In this document: positions 42,861 through 51,558 of the stretch, one piece after another
Layout of the letters: every line of letters starts with the position of its first letter
Position numbering within the stretch: position 1 is the first letter of the stretch
Origin: Streptomyces zhaozhouensis
Lineage (GTDB): Bacteria; Actinomycetota; Actinomycetes; Streptomycetales; Streptomycetaceae
DNA: 64,000 nt
Reading direction: 5' to 3'
Assembly (NCBI RefSeq): GCF_900230195.1
Contig: NZ_OCNE01000002.1
Span: forward strand, 310,001 to 374,000
Notes under the pieces: model-generated
What the model saw: only the letters and a program-made list of their open reading frames with translations
The model's database searches: none
What the model was told of the DNA's origin: nothing
Position numbers and translations under genes: made by a program

Positions 42861-43673
42861 TTATCCCTTCACGGCCCCGGCGGAGAGCCCGCCGGTGACC
42901 CGTCGCTGGAGAACAAGGAAGACGATCAGCACAGGGACGGTGAACATCGTGGAGGCGGCCATGGTGGCACCCCAGTCGTTGCCGAAGTTGGTCTGGAACT
43001 GGGTGAGCCAGAGCGGGAGGGTGGCGGCCTCGGGGGACTTGTTGAGCACCAGCACCATGGCGTACTCGTTCCACGCCGCGATGAAGCCGAAGAGCGAGGT
43101 GGCCATCAGGCCGGGGGCGAGCAGCGGGAAGATGACCCGGAGGAAGGCCTGGGCACGGTTGCAGCCGTCGATCATGGCCGACTCCTCCAGTTCCTTCGGC
43201 ACGGCGGCGATGAAGCCGCGCAGCGTCCAGATGGTGAAGGGCAGCGCCATGACGAAGTAGATCAGCGTCAGGGTGACCAGGCTGTTGAGCATCTCGGCGT
43301 CCCTGGCGTTCAGGTAGACGACGATGATCAGGATCTCCCAGGGGGCCATCTGCGCCATCATCACCGCGATCACCATGCCCCGGCGGCCCCGGAACTCCAT
43401 CCGGGCGATGGCGAAGCTCGCGGCCAGCGCGACCAGGAGGGCCAGCAGCACGGCGCCGACGGTGACCACGAAGCTGTTGGCGACGTAGGTCCAGAAGAGG
43501 TCGACGCCGGTGGCCGTCGAGTAGTGGTCGAAGGTCGGCGTGAAGAAGAAGACCGGGTCCTTGGTGAGGACCTGGGAGTTGTCCTTGAAGGAGGTGCTGA
43601 GCATCCAGTAGACCGGGAAGATGAACAGCACGGACAGCACCAGGGCCGTGCCGTTGAGCCAGAGCTTCCTCAT
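42861..43673 (-). CDS. dasC: Chitobiose ABC transporter permease DasC
   Basis: A 270-residue inner-membrane permease with six predicted helices (ALVLSVLFIFPVYWMLSTSF first). The EAA loop is EESAMIDGCNRAQAFLRVIFPLLAPG. The ATG overlaps the dasB stop (ATGA). With DasB it forms the channel for N,N'-diacetylchitobiose; no ATPase gene is present, consistent with the shared ATPase MsiK being encoded elsewhere in Streptomyces. Confidence 0.92.
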   Translation of the reverse strand: MRKLWLNGTALVLSVLFIFPVYWMLSTSFKDNSQVLTKDPVFFFTPTFDHYSTATGVDLFWTYVANSFVVTVGAVLLALLVALAASFAIARMEFRGRRGMVIAVMMAQMAPWEILIIVVYLNARDAEMLNSLVTLTLIYFVMALPFTIWTLRGFIAAVPKELEESAMIDGCNRAQAFLRVIFPLLAPGLMATSLFGFIAAWNEYAMVLVLNKSPEAATLPLWLTQFQTNFGNDWGATMAASTMFTVPVLIVFLVLQRRVTGGLSAGAVKG

Positions 43674-44653
43674 GAGTTCTCCTTCTCCTGCTTGAGGATC
43701 AGCCGGAAGTAGAAGGACATGGCGATCATCAGGATCACCAGCGTCAGCACCGAGATCGCGGCGGCCATGCCGTACTGGTTCTGCCCCATGCCCTCGACGT
43801 AGGCCATGACGGGAAGCGTCTCGGACTGCCGGTCGGGTCCGCCGCCGTTCATCGCGTAGATCTGCGCGAACGCCTTGAAGACCCAGATGATCTCCAGGAA
43901 CGTGGTGATCATGAAGAAGGGCCGCATGATCGGCAGCAGGATGGACCAGAAGATCCGCGTCGAGGAGGCGCCGTCCATCCGCGCGGCCTCCCAGATCTCG
44001 CCGCTGACGGTGGTCAGCCCCGCGTAGAGGTTGAGGGCGACGAACGGGACGGACGTCCAGACGATCAGCAGGGTGACGATGGTCAGCGTGGAGAAGCCGC
44101 TGCCGAACCAGTTGTGCTGGTCGTAGCCGGAGAAGCCGAGGGTGCGCATCAGCCAGTTGGCGACGCCGAACTGGGTGTCGAAGAGCCAGCGGAAGACCGT
44201 GGTGGTGGCGATGACCGGCATCGCCCAGGCCGCGACCAGTGAGACCGCCAGGACCAGGCGCATCTTCTTGCCGAGCGCGTTGAGCAGCAGCCCCAGCAGG
44301 GTGCCGATGATCATGATCAGGACCACGTTGGCGGCCATGAAGAGGAACGTGCGGACCAGCGAGTCCCAGAAACGTTCGTTCTCCAGGACCGCCTTGTAGT
44401 TGTCCAGCCCGGTCCACTCGGTGGTGCGCGAGATCAGCTGCTTCCGGCCGAACTCCTGGAGGGAGATCAGCACGTTTCTGAACAGCGCGTAGCCGAGGAC
44501 CGCGAGGATCGCGATCACTGCGGGGGCGAGCAGCAGGTAGGGCACCAGGCCCGAGGGCACTCTCCGGCGCGGGGGGCGGCGGTCATCCCCGGAGCCCCGG
44601 GTGCCCTTGACCGGGGGTGGTGGTGCCGGTGCTTCCTCGATGTGCACGGTCAT
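43670..44653 (-). CDS. dasB: Chitobiose ABC transporter permease DasB
   Basis: A 327-residue permease. The N-terminus is a Pro/Arg-rich cytoplasmic tail, then helices starting VPYLLLAPAVIAILAVLGYAL; the EAA loop is EAARMDGASSTRIFWSILLP. ATG 44653 (MTVHIEEAPA) has GAGGGAAG upstream; a further upstream start is not supported. It pairs with DasC and receives sugar from DasA. The overlap with dasC indicates tight coupling. Sits 73 bases after dasA. Confidence 0.92.
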   Translation of the reverse strand: MTVHIEEAPAPPPPVKGTRGSGDDRRPPRRRVPSGLVPYLLLAPAVIAILAVLGYALFRNVLISLQEFGRKQLISRTTEWTGLDNYKAVLENERFWDSLVRTFLFMAANVVLIMIIGTLLGLLLNALGKKMRLVLAVSLVAAWAMPVIATTTVFRWLFDTQFGVANWLMRTLGFSGYDQHNWFGSGFSTLTIVTLLIVWTSVPFVALNLYAGLTTVSGEIWEAARMDGASSTRIFWSILLPIMRPFFMITTFLEIIWVFKAFAQIYAMNGGGPDRQSETLPVMAYVEGMGQNQYGMAAAISVLTLVILMIAMSFYFRLILKQEKENS

Positions 44654-44726
44654 GCGTGTCTTCCCTCGGGTGGCGAACAAGGGCGAGGGGTGCCGTCGGC
44701 GGACGACGGCACCCCCTGGGGTGGGC

Positions 44727-45986
44727 TTACTCGCGGTTGATGCGGTCGGTGATCTCGGAGTCGGCCTCGCCGGCGGCGGCCTGGTAGTCCTCGCCGTTGA
44801 GCGCCTTGGTCATGAGCTCCTTGATCGGGTTGGGGTCGGTCTCGACGTTGGCCCACCCGGTGGTCAGCGGCGGCAGGTAGCCGACGTCGGCCGAGGCGAC
44901 CATGGCCTCGGCGAAGCTGCCCTCCTCGGGCGTCGCGGTGACGTCGGTGCGGTTGGGCACCACGCCGCCGCCGTTGGCGTCGACGAACTTCTGCGCCCAC
45001 TCCTGGGAGGTGGCCATGGCCAGCCACTCGTTGGCCATCTCGGAGTTCCCGGCGCGGCCGGAGACGGCGAGGTTGGAGCCGCCGAGGAAGACGTGGCCCA
45101 GCTGGTCGGCGGTCTCGCCGGGGATCGGGAAGTAGCCGAAGTCGGCCTCGCCGCCCTGCTCCTCGATGGCCGCGACGGCGCCGGCGGCCTCCCAGCCGAG
45201 GCCGATCCAGGAGGCGACCTCGCCGTTGGGCACGATGTCGACGGACTGCTGGGGCTCGGCCTCGTCGATCTCGGCGGGGGCGTTGGAGAACTCCTGGAGC
45301 TGAGCGTAGAACTCCATGCCGGCCTGCGCCTCGGGGGTGGCCAGCGCGCCGGCCCAGCCGTCGCCGTCCTCGACGGCGAAGCTGCCGCCCTCGTCGGCGA
45401 CGAATCCGCCCATCACGTAGTAGCTCTGTCCTGGCAGGTAGATCGGTTCCGCATCGGTGTTCTCCTGGAGGGTCTCCAGCGCGGTGATCCACTCCTCGCG
45501 CGTGGTGGGCACCTCGGCGCCGGCCTCCTCCCAGATGCCCTTGTCATAGATCACCACGCGGTTGGCCCCGTACCACGGTGCCGCGTAGAGCGTGTCGTCC
45601 ACCTCGGCGGACTCCAGCATCGCCTCGTTCCACGGCTCGCCGGCCAGGTCGCCCAGCTCGGCGAGGCCGCCGGTGTTGGCGTAGCCGACCGTCTGGGTGT
45701 TGCCGATCTCCAGCACGTCGACGGTGCCGTCCTCGGAGAGCGCGGTGGTGACCCGGTCCTGGATGCCGTCCCACTGCTGGATCTCGACGTTGACGGTGAC
45801 GCCGTGCTCCTCCTCGAAGGCGGCGTTCAGCTCGTCGACCCACTCCTCGGGGGCCGAGCCGTCCATGAGCCAGACGGTGATGGCGTCGGAGCTGCCGCCA
45901 CCTCCGCCGTCGTCGCCGGAACCGCAGGCGGCGACCGTGGCCGCCATGGTGGCCACGCCGATAGCAGCGATCAGCTTGCGCTTCAC
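44727..45986 (-). CDS. dasA: Chitobiose-binding lipoprotein DasA
   Basis: A 419-residue extracellular solute-binding protein (family 1). Signal peptide [20 protein letters not shown] ends at the lipobox cysteine, followed by a Gly/Ser/Asp linker. The mature part shows [22 protein letters not shown] and later [29 protein letters not shown] 45986 has GGAGG six bases upstream and starts exactly at the signal peptide. It captures N,N'-diacetylchitobiose/GlcNAc oligomers, a key nutrient signal for Streptomyces development. Repressed by DasR through the dre sites upstream. Confidence 0.93.
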   Translation of the reverse strand: MKRKLIAAIGVATMAATVAACGSGDDGGGGGSSDAITVWLMDGSAPEEWVDELNAAFEEEHGVTVNVEIQQWDGIQDRVTTALSEDGTVDVLEIGNTQTVGYANTGGLAELGDLAGEPWNEAMLESAEVDDTLYAAPWYGANRVVIYDKGIWEEAGAEVPTTREEWITALETLQENTDAEPIYLPGQSYYVMGGFVADEGGSFAVEDGDGWAGALATPEAQAGMEFYAQLQEFSNAPAEIDEAEPQQSVDIVPNGEVASWIGLGWEAAGAVAAIEEQGGEADFGYFPIPGETADQLGHVFLGGSNLAVSGRAGNSEMANEWLAMATSQEWAQKFVDANGGGVVPNRTDVTATPEEGSFAEAMVASADVGYLPPLTTGWANVETDPNPIKELMTKALNGEDYQAAAGEADSEITDRINRE

Positions 45987-46050
45987 GTCACCCTCCTTCT
46001 CAGTGCCGGAACCCGTACACATGGTGGTGGCGCGGGGCGGCCGTCGCGAT

Positions 46051-46079
46051 AGTGGTGTAGACAAGAGGTTTAGACCAGT
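46051..46079. promoter_or_regulatory. DasR-responsive elements (dre) upstream of dasA
   Basis: AGTGGTGTAGACAAGA (46051-46066) and AGAGGTTTAGACCAGT (46064-46079) both resemble the dre consensus TGGTCTAGACCA; the second matches most positions of the 16-base palindrome. They lie between dasA and dasR, 65-93 bases before the dasA start. DasR binding is lifted by glucosamine-6-phosphate in S. coelicolor. Confidence 0.75.
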
Positions 46080-46260
46080 TGACCGGAGCCTGGACCAGAC
46101 CAGGAAGGGTGTCAAGGGCCGACGGCCCCCCGGGCGGGTCCGTTACCGGACCGACATCTGCCCTGGGGCGGCGGCTAGGACCGGCCCGTGCCACGATGTC
46201 AGCTGCGATCTTTCGGAGGAGCCGGTGACGGCAGAAAACAACGCGTCGGAGGGGTGGGAC

Positions 46261-47022
46261 ATGGCCAGCGAACCGGGTGCGACGGACGCCGCCGACCGGG
46301 TTCGGACGGCACGCGTCCCGAAGTACTACCGCCTCAAGCGTCATCTTCAGCAGATGACGGAGACCATGCCACCCGGCACTCCGGTGCCGCCGGAACGTTC
46401 ACTGGCGAGCGAGTTCGACACCTCCAGGACCACCGTGCGCCAGGCCTTGCAGGAGCTGGTGGTGGAGGGCCGCCTGGAACGCATCCAGGGCAAGGGCACC
46501 TTCGTCGCCAAGCCCAAGGTCTCGCAGACCCTGCAACTCACCTCCTACACCGAGGATATGCGCGCACAGGGCCTGGAGCCCACCTCCCAGCTGCTGGAGA
46601 TCGGCTACATCAACGCGGACGAGCGGCTGAGCCGCCTGTTGGGTCTACCCGAGGGCGGGCGTGTCCTGCGGATCGAGCGGCTGCGGCTGGCCAGCGGCGA
46701 GCCGATGGCCATAGAGACCACCCATCTCTCGCAGGAGCGCTTCCCCGCGCTGCGTCGGAGCCTGGTGCGCTACACCTCGCTGTACACCGCGCTCGCCGAG
46801 GTCTACGACGTCCATCTGGCGCACGCCGAGGAGACCATCGAGACCTCGCTGGCCAACCCGCGCGAGGCCGGGCTGCTGGGCACGGACGTCGGGCTGCCGA
46901 TGCTCATGCTCTCGCGGCACTCCCGGGACACCGGCGGTGAGCCGGTCGAGTGGGTGCGTTCCGTCTACCGGGGGGACCGCTACAAGTTCGTCGCCAACCT
47001 GGAGCGCCCGACGCCCTCCTGA
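46261..47022 (+). CDS. dasR: GntR/HutC family regulator DasR
   Basis: A 253-residue global regulator of amino-sugar use, development and antibiotic production. The winged helix reads [41 protein letters not shown], split by the recognition helix; the UTRA effector domain follows ([21 protein letters not shown], then [22 protein letters not shown], and [17 protein letters not shown]). ATG 46261 gives the length of S. coelicolor DasR and has GGAGGGG six bases upstream; GTG 46225 is an alternative. It is divergent from dasA. Confidence 0.95.
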   Translation: MASEPGATDAADRVRTARVPKYYRLKRHLQQMTETMPPGTPVPPERSLASEFDTSRTTVRQALQELVVEGRLERIQGKGTFVAKPKVSQTLQLTSYTEDMRAQGLEPTSQLLEIGYINADERLSRLLGLPEGGRVLRIERLRLASGEPMAIETTHLSQERFPALRRSLVRYTSLYTALAEVYDVHLAHAEETIETSLANPREAGLLGTDVGLPMLMLSRHSRDTGGEPVEWVRSVYRGDRYKFVANLERPTPS

Positions 47023-47154
47023 GCCGCCCGCGCCCGCGCGCCGCCCGCACGGACGCGCACGGAGCGCCGCACACCCCATGGTCAACGGGGCTCGCGTGGC
47101 CTAGATTCCCGCATCAGTCAGGCAGAACCGGCCGGTAGACGCGGGAGAGTAAAC

Positions 47155-49422
47155 GTGCAACTCCTCAGGCAGGCGGCGCGCCAGGCGCGACCACGTTCGA
47201 TCGTCATCTGGAGCGTCGTCTCCGTCGTCGCCGCGATCGGCTGGGCCATGCTGGCCCTCGCCCGCGGGGAGGACGTCTCCGCGGCCTGGATGGTGGCCGC
47301 CGCGCTCGGCTCGTACGCGATCGGGTACCGCTTCTACTCCCGCTTCATCCTCCGCCGGGTGCTGCGGGCCGACCACACCAGGGCCACCCCGGCCGAACGG
47401 CTGGAGGACGGGCTCGACTACCAGCCGACCGACCGGCGGGTGCTGCTCGGCCACCACTTCGCCGGGATCTCCGGCGCGGGACCGCTGGTCGGTCCGGTGC
47501 TGGCGGCGCAGATGGGCTATCTGCCGGGAACGATCTGGATCATCGTCGGCGTGATCTTCGCCGGCGCCGTCCAGGACATGGTGGTGCTCTTCTTCTCCAC
47601 CCGCAGGGACGGCAAGAGCCTCGGCCAGATCGCCCGCGAGGAGATCGGCCCGGTGGGCGGCGTGGCCGGGGTCGTCGCCATCTTCAGCATCATGATCATT
47701 CTGCTGGCGGTGCTGGCGCTGGTCGTGGTGCAGGCGCTCGCCGAGTCGCCGTGGGGCACGTTCTCGGTCGGCATGACCATCCCGCTCGCCCTCTTCATGG
47801 GCGTCTACCTGCGCTATCTGCGCCCCGGGCGGGTCTCGGAGGTCACCGTCGTCGGCGTCTCGCTGCTGCTGTTCGTCATCGTCGCCGGCCGCTGGGTCGC
47901 CAACTCGGGGATGGCCGACACGTTCACCCTGTCGCCGCGCACCCTGGTCGTCTGGCTGGTGATCTACGGCTTCGCCGCCTCGGTGCTGCCGGTGTGGCTG
48001 CTGCTGGTGCCGCGCGACTACCTGTCGACGTTCATGAAGATCGGCACCATCGGGCTGCTGGCGCTGGCCCTGGTCTTCACGCTGCCGACGCTCCAGATGG
48101 AGGCGGTCACCGACTTCGCCGGCAACGGGGAGGGGCCGGTCTTCGCCGGCTCGCTCTTCCCGTTCGTCTTCATCACGATCGCCTGCGGCGCGCTCTCCGG
48201 GTTCCACGCGCTGATCTCCTCGGGCACCACGCCCAAGATGATCCAGAAGGAGACCCAGGTCCGCAGCATCGGCTACGGCGCGATGCTGATGGAGTCCTCG
48301 GTGGCGGTCATGGCGATCACCGCCGCCTGCGTGCTGGACCCGGGGGTCTACTTCGCGATGAACGCGCCCCCGGCGGTCATCGGGGACACCGTGCAGGCGG
48401 CGTCGGAGACGATCACGTCCTGGGGCTTCGTGGTCACACCCGAACAACTGACCGCCGCCGCCGAGTCCGTGGAGGAGGGTTCGCTGCTCTCCCGGACGGG
48501 CGGGGCGCCCACGTTGGCGCTCGGCCTGGCCGCGATCTTCTCGGACATCCTCGGCGGCGAGGCCATGATGAGCTTCTGGTACCACTTCGCCATCATGTTC
48601 GAGGCGCTCTTCATCCTGACCGCCATCGACGCCGGCACCCGGGTCGGCCGCTTCATCCTCCAGGACGCGCTGGCGAGCACCCACCCGAAAATGAGCCGCT
48701 TCCGCTCCACCGGCTGGCTGCCCGGCATCCTGCTGACCAGCGCGGCGGTGGTGGGCCTGTGGGGCTGGCTGCTGTGGGTCGGCGTCAACGACCCGCTGGG
48801 CGGCATCAACACGCTCTATCCGATCTTCGGTATCTCCAACCAGTTGCTGGGCGCGCTGGCGCTGGGGCTGTGCACGGTGCTGCTGATCAAGTCCGGCCGG
48901 CTGAAGTACGCCTGGGTGACCGCCGTGCCGATGGCGTGGGTGGCCGTGGTGACGCTCACGGCCAGTTGGCAGAAGGTCTTCTCCGGCGACCCGGCCGTCG
49001 GCTTCCTGGCCCGCCGCGACCAGTACCAGGAGGGCATCGACTCCGGTCAGCTGCTGCCGGGCGCCTCCGACATGGGCGAGATGCGGACCATCGTCAACAA
49101 CGCGACGCTCGACGCCGTCCTCACCGGCACGCTGGCGCTGCTGGTGGTGGTCGTCTTCCTCGACGCCTTCCGGGTCGCGCTGAAGGCGGTCAGCTCGCCG
49201 GAGACGGTGCGGCTGCACGAGGCGCCCTACGTGAGGTCCCGGCTGGTCGCGCCGGCCGAACTCGTCGCCACCAGGGAGGAGAAGGCCGAGCTCGCGCGCG
49301 CCGGCCTCGGTCCTGGCGGCGGCTTCCCCGCGGAGCCCGCCGGGGACGCGCCGGACGCCGAGGACGGCGGAACGGGAGGCGCCGGCACGGGGCGCGCGGA
49401 CACGAGGGAGGACGGGCGATGA
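47155..49422 (+). CDS. cstA: CstA family carbon-starvation / pyruvate or peptide transporter
   Basis: A 755-residue polytopic membrane protein with many hydrophobic helices. Family signatures are HHFAGISGAGPLVGPVLAAQMGYLPG, FAGAVQDMVVLFFSTRRDGKSLGQIA (split) and SGTTPKMIQKE. The family imports pyruvate or peptides during starvation. The cytoplasmic tail (residues about 690-755) is Ala/Gly/Glu-rich and longer than in E. coli. GTG 47155 follows GGAGAG. The stop overlaps the next start, forming a cstA-ybdD pair. Confidence 0.93.
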   Translation: MQLLRQAARQARPRSIVIWSVVSVVAAIGWAMLALARGEDVSAAWMVAAALGSYAIGYRFYSRFILRRVLRADHTRATPAERLEDGLDYQPTDRRVLLGHHFAGISGAGPLVGPVLAAQMGYLPGTIWIIVGVIFAGAVQDMVVLFFSTRRDGKSLGQIAREEIGPVGGVAGVVAIFSIMIILLAVLALVVVQALAESPWGTFSVGMTIPLALFMGVYLRYLRPGRVSEVTVVGVSLLLFVIVAGRWVANSGMADTFTLSPRTLVVWLVIYGFAASVLPVWLLLVPRDYLSTFMKIGTIGLLALALVFTLPTLQMEAVTDFAGNGEGPVFAGSLFPFVFITIACGALSGFHALISSGTTPKMIQKETQVRSIGYGAMLMESSVAVMAITAACVLDPGVYFAMNAPPAVIGDTVQAASETITSWGFVVTPEQLTAAAESVEEGSLLSRTGGAPTLALGLAAIFSDILGGEAMMSFWYHFAIMFEALFILTAIDAGTRVGRFILQDALASTHPKMSRFRSTGWLPGILLTSAAVVGLWGWLLWVGVNDPLGGINTLYPIFGISNQLLGALALGLCTVLLIKSGRLKYAWVTAVPMAWVAVVTLTASWQKVFSGDPAVGFLARRDQYQEGIDSGQLLPGASDMGEMRTIVNNATLDAVLTGTLALLVVVVFLDAFRVALKAVSSPETVRLHEAPYVRSRLVAPAELVATREEKAELARAGLGPGGGFPAEPAGDAPDAEDGGTGGAGTGRADTREDGR

Positions 49423-49625
49423 GTGTGCTGGCCGTTCCGCGCCGGGCGCTGTCCTGGGTGCGCTGGTATGTCACCGAGCTGACCGGCGAGAACGCCTACG
49501 CGCGCTACCGGGAGCGCGCCGAGCGCGAGGACCCGGGGGCGAAGGTGCTCAGCCGCCGCGAGTTCGAGAAGTGGCGGACGGACCGCAAGTACGCGGACCC
49601 CACCGCGCACCACGGCTGCTGCTGA
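49419..49625 (+). CDS. YbdD/YjiX family small protein
   Basis: A 68-residue protein of the YbdD/YjiX family that always travels with CstA-type transporters. It reads WVRWYVTELTGENAYARYRER, then LSRREFEKWRTDRKYADP, and ends HHGCC. The ATG overlaps the cstA stop codon (ATGA). Family members are needed for full activity of the linked transporter. The C-terminal cysteine pair is a family trait. A terminator follows. Confidence 0.9.
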   Translation: MSVLAVPRRALSWVRWYVTELTGENAYARYRERAEREDPGAKVLSRREFEKWRTDRKYADPTAHHGCC

Positions 49626-49634
49626 CCCGGCCCG

Positions 49635-49669
49635 CCCGGCCCCCGGACCGCCCCGGTCCGGGGGCCGGG
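49635..49669 (+). terminator. Terminator hairpin after cstA-ybdD
   Basis: A 15-base perfect stem CCCGGCCCCCGGACC / GGTCCGGGGGCCGGG with a 5-base loop, 10 bases after the ybdD-like stop. Confidence 0.85.
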
Positions 49670-49735
49670 GCGCGCGCGGGGCCCCCGCTGTCCTAGCGTT
49701 CGTCCTGGCGGGATCGGGAGGGCGAGGGAACGGGC

Positions 49736-51157
49736 ATGGCGACCATCGAGCGGCAACGGGCGGACGCGGTCGGCGCGGAGCGGCCGGCGCGGGCGGGCGC
49801 ACGTGACCCGTACGTGCTGGCCGGCGTGCTCTTCGCGGTCTACGCGGTGCTCTCCGTCGGCCGCTACCGCGACCTGCGCACCCGCTCCTGGGACCTCGGG
49901 ATATTCGAGCAGGCCGTGCGGTCCTACGCCGAGCTGCGGCGGCCGGTGGCCGACCTCAAGGGCGCCGACTTCCTCATTCTGGGCGACCACTTCAGCCCGG
50001 TCACCGCGCTGCTCGCCCCGTTCTACCGGGTCTTCCCGTCCCCGGTGACGCTGCTGGTGGCGCAGGCGGCGCTCTTCGCGCTCGCCGCGGTGCCGGTGAC
50101 CAGGGCCGGCGTCCGGCTGCTCGGCCGGGTGCGCGGGCTGACCGTCGGCGTGGTCTTCGGGCTCTCCTGGGGCGTGCAGCGCGCCGTGGACTTCGACTTC
50201 CACGAGATCTGCTTCGCGGTGCCGCTGATCGCGTTCTCGCTGGAGGCGCTGCTGCGCGAGCGGTGGCGGGCGGCGCTGCTGTACGCGTTGCCGCTAGTGC
50301 TGGTGAAGGAGGACCTCGGGCTCACCACGGCCGCGATCGCGCTGGTGGTCGCGTGGCGGGCGCGCGGGCGGGCGCCCCGGGCGGCGCGCGCCGCGTGCGG
50401 GGTGGCGGCACTCGGCGCGGCGCTGTGCGCGCTGACGCTTGGGGTGCTGATCCCCTCGTTCAACACCTTGGGCGGCTACGACTACTGGACCAAGCTCAGC
50501 GAGGACGGCGGCGGGGGCGGCCCGTGGGCGGCGCTGTGGGCCGGCGCCGGCACGAAGGCGGAGACGCTGCTGTGGCTGCTGCTGCCGACCAGCGGGCTGC
50601 TGGCGCTGCGCTCCCCGCTGCTGCTGGTGGCGCTGCCGACGCTGGGCTGGCGCTTCGTCTCGCACGAGGCGCACTACTGGGGCACGGACTTCCACTACAG
50701 CGCGGTCCTGATGCCCGTGCTGGCCCTGGCGCTGGTCGACGCGCTGGCCTCGGTGGAGGGCGCGCCGACGCGTTGGCTGCGGGACTACGCGCGCTTCCTG
50801 CCGGCGGGGCTGCTGGGGGCGACATTGGCGCTGCTGCCCTCGCTGCCGGCCGCGCAGCTGACCGAGGCGGAGACCTGGCGCCCGGGCGCGGTGGCCGAGG
50901 AGGGCGACCGGGTGCTCCGGGCGGTGCCCGACGGCGCGGAGGTGGCGGCCAACGTCCGGCCGATCGCGCGACTCACCGGGCGCTGCCGGGTCTTCTGGAT
51001 CGGCGACCCCGGCGTCGCCGCGCCCGAGTATCTGGCGTACCACGACCCCGGCAGGACGGGGGACGGCATGGTGCGACGGGCCGCGCAGCTCTACCCGGAG
51101 GCCCGTTACACCGTGCTCGCCGAGGGCGCCGGGTACTTCGTGCTCCGGCGGGAGTGA
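49736..51157 (+). CDS. DUF2079 domain membrane protein (GT-C-like)
   Basis: A 473-residue polytopic membrane protein. DUF2079 members resemble GT-C glycosyltransferases. Helices include VLAGVLFAVYAVLSVG and TLLVAQAALFALAAVPV; an acidic loop after the first helix reads SWDLGIFEQAVRSY, and DFDFHEICFAVPL plus VKEDLGL are family marks. The C-terminal ~100 residues form a soluble domain (VPDGAEVAANVRPIARLTGR). No partner gene is adjacent. A role in lipid-linked glycosyl transfer is possible but unproven. Confidence 0.85.
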   Translation: MATIERQRADAVGAERPARAGARDPYVLAGVLFAVYAVLSVGRYRDLRTRSWDLGIFEQAVRSYAELRRPVADLKGADFLILGDHFSPVTALLAPFYRVFPSPVTLLVAQAALFALAAVPVTRAGVRLLGRVRGLTVGVVFGLSWGVQRAVDFDFHEICFAVPLIAFSLEALLRERWRAALLYALPLVLVKEDLGLTTAAIALVVAWRARGRAPRAARAACGVAALGAALCALTLGVLIPSFNTLGGYDYWTKLSEDGGGGGPWAALWAGAGTKAETLLWLLLPTSGLLALRSPLLLVALPTLGWRFVSHEAHYWGTDFHYSAVLMPVLALALVDALASVEGAPTRWLRDYARFLPAGLLGATLALLPSLPAAQLTEAETWRPGAVAEEGDRVLRAVPDGAEVAANVRPIARLTGRCRVFWIGDPGVAAPEYLAYHDPGRTGDGMVRRAAQLYPEARYTVLAEGAGYFVLRRE

Positions 51158-51275
51158 CCCGGCCCCGGCGTGTCGCCCGCGCGGCCCGTCGCAACCGCAC
51201 ACGCCGCCCGGCGCCCGGGCGGCACGGAGCGGCCCGAGCGTTCGCAGGGAACTCACCGTTGCAACGAGACAGACA

Positions 51276-51322
51276 ACACAACATATGGGGCTGCTCGTTG
51301 AACGCGACACAAGATGTATGCT
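51276..51322 (+). promoter_or_regulatory. Two NrdR boxes at the nrdAB promoter
   Basis: ACACAACATATGGGGC (51276-51291) and ACACAAGATGTATGCT (51307-51322) resemble the NrdR box consensus (acaCwAtATaTwGtgt) and start 31 bases apart, the spacing usual for paired NrdR sites. TATGCT in the second box is a likely -10. NrdR is the ATP/dATP-sensing repressor of ribonucleotide reductase genes. Confidence 0.65.
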
Positions 51323-51330
51323 CGACCTCG

Positions 51331-51441
51331 CTGTCACGCAGGGGAATCCGGTGCGAATCCGGAACTGTCCCGCAACGGTGTGTCATGGCCTGCTTCGTGC
51401 TGCCCTGACGAGTCCGAGTGCCTGCCGACGGCTGATCACGT
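51331..51441 (+). ncRNA. Cobalamin (B12) riboswitch upstream of nrdAB
   Basis: The core GGGAATCCGGTGCGAATCCG, then GAACTGTCCCGCAACGGT, and the later GAGTCCGAGTGCCTGCCGACG match the B12-box aptamer closely. Downstream, CGTCC/GGACG (from about 51439) and a long GAGGGACG/CGTCCCTC hairpin could act as terminator or expression platform before the nrdA start at 51559. In S. coelicolor a B12 riboswitch shuts off the class I reductase operon when cobalamin is present, favouring the B12-dependent class II enzyme. Confidence 0.93.
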
Positions 51442-51558
51442 CCAAGCCCCGAGGGCTGGGCCGAGGGACGCGGTGCGGTTGAGCCATGCCTGGCACAGCC
51501 GTGCCCGCATGTCGCTCGTCCCTCCCGCGGAGCCAACCGATCCGAGGGAGAGCACCGA

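Noticed and set aside
40116-43712. 1198-codon plus-strand open frame antisense to the SIS/GH3/DasC genes
   Set aside because: Low-complexity antisense artefact of high GC content.
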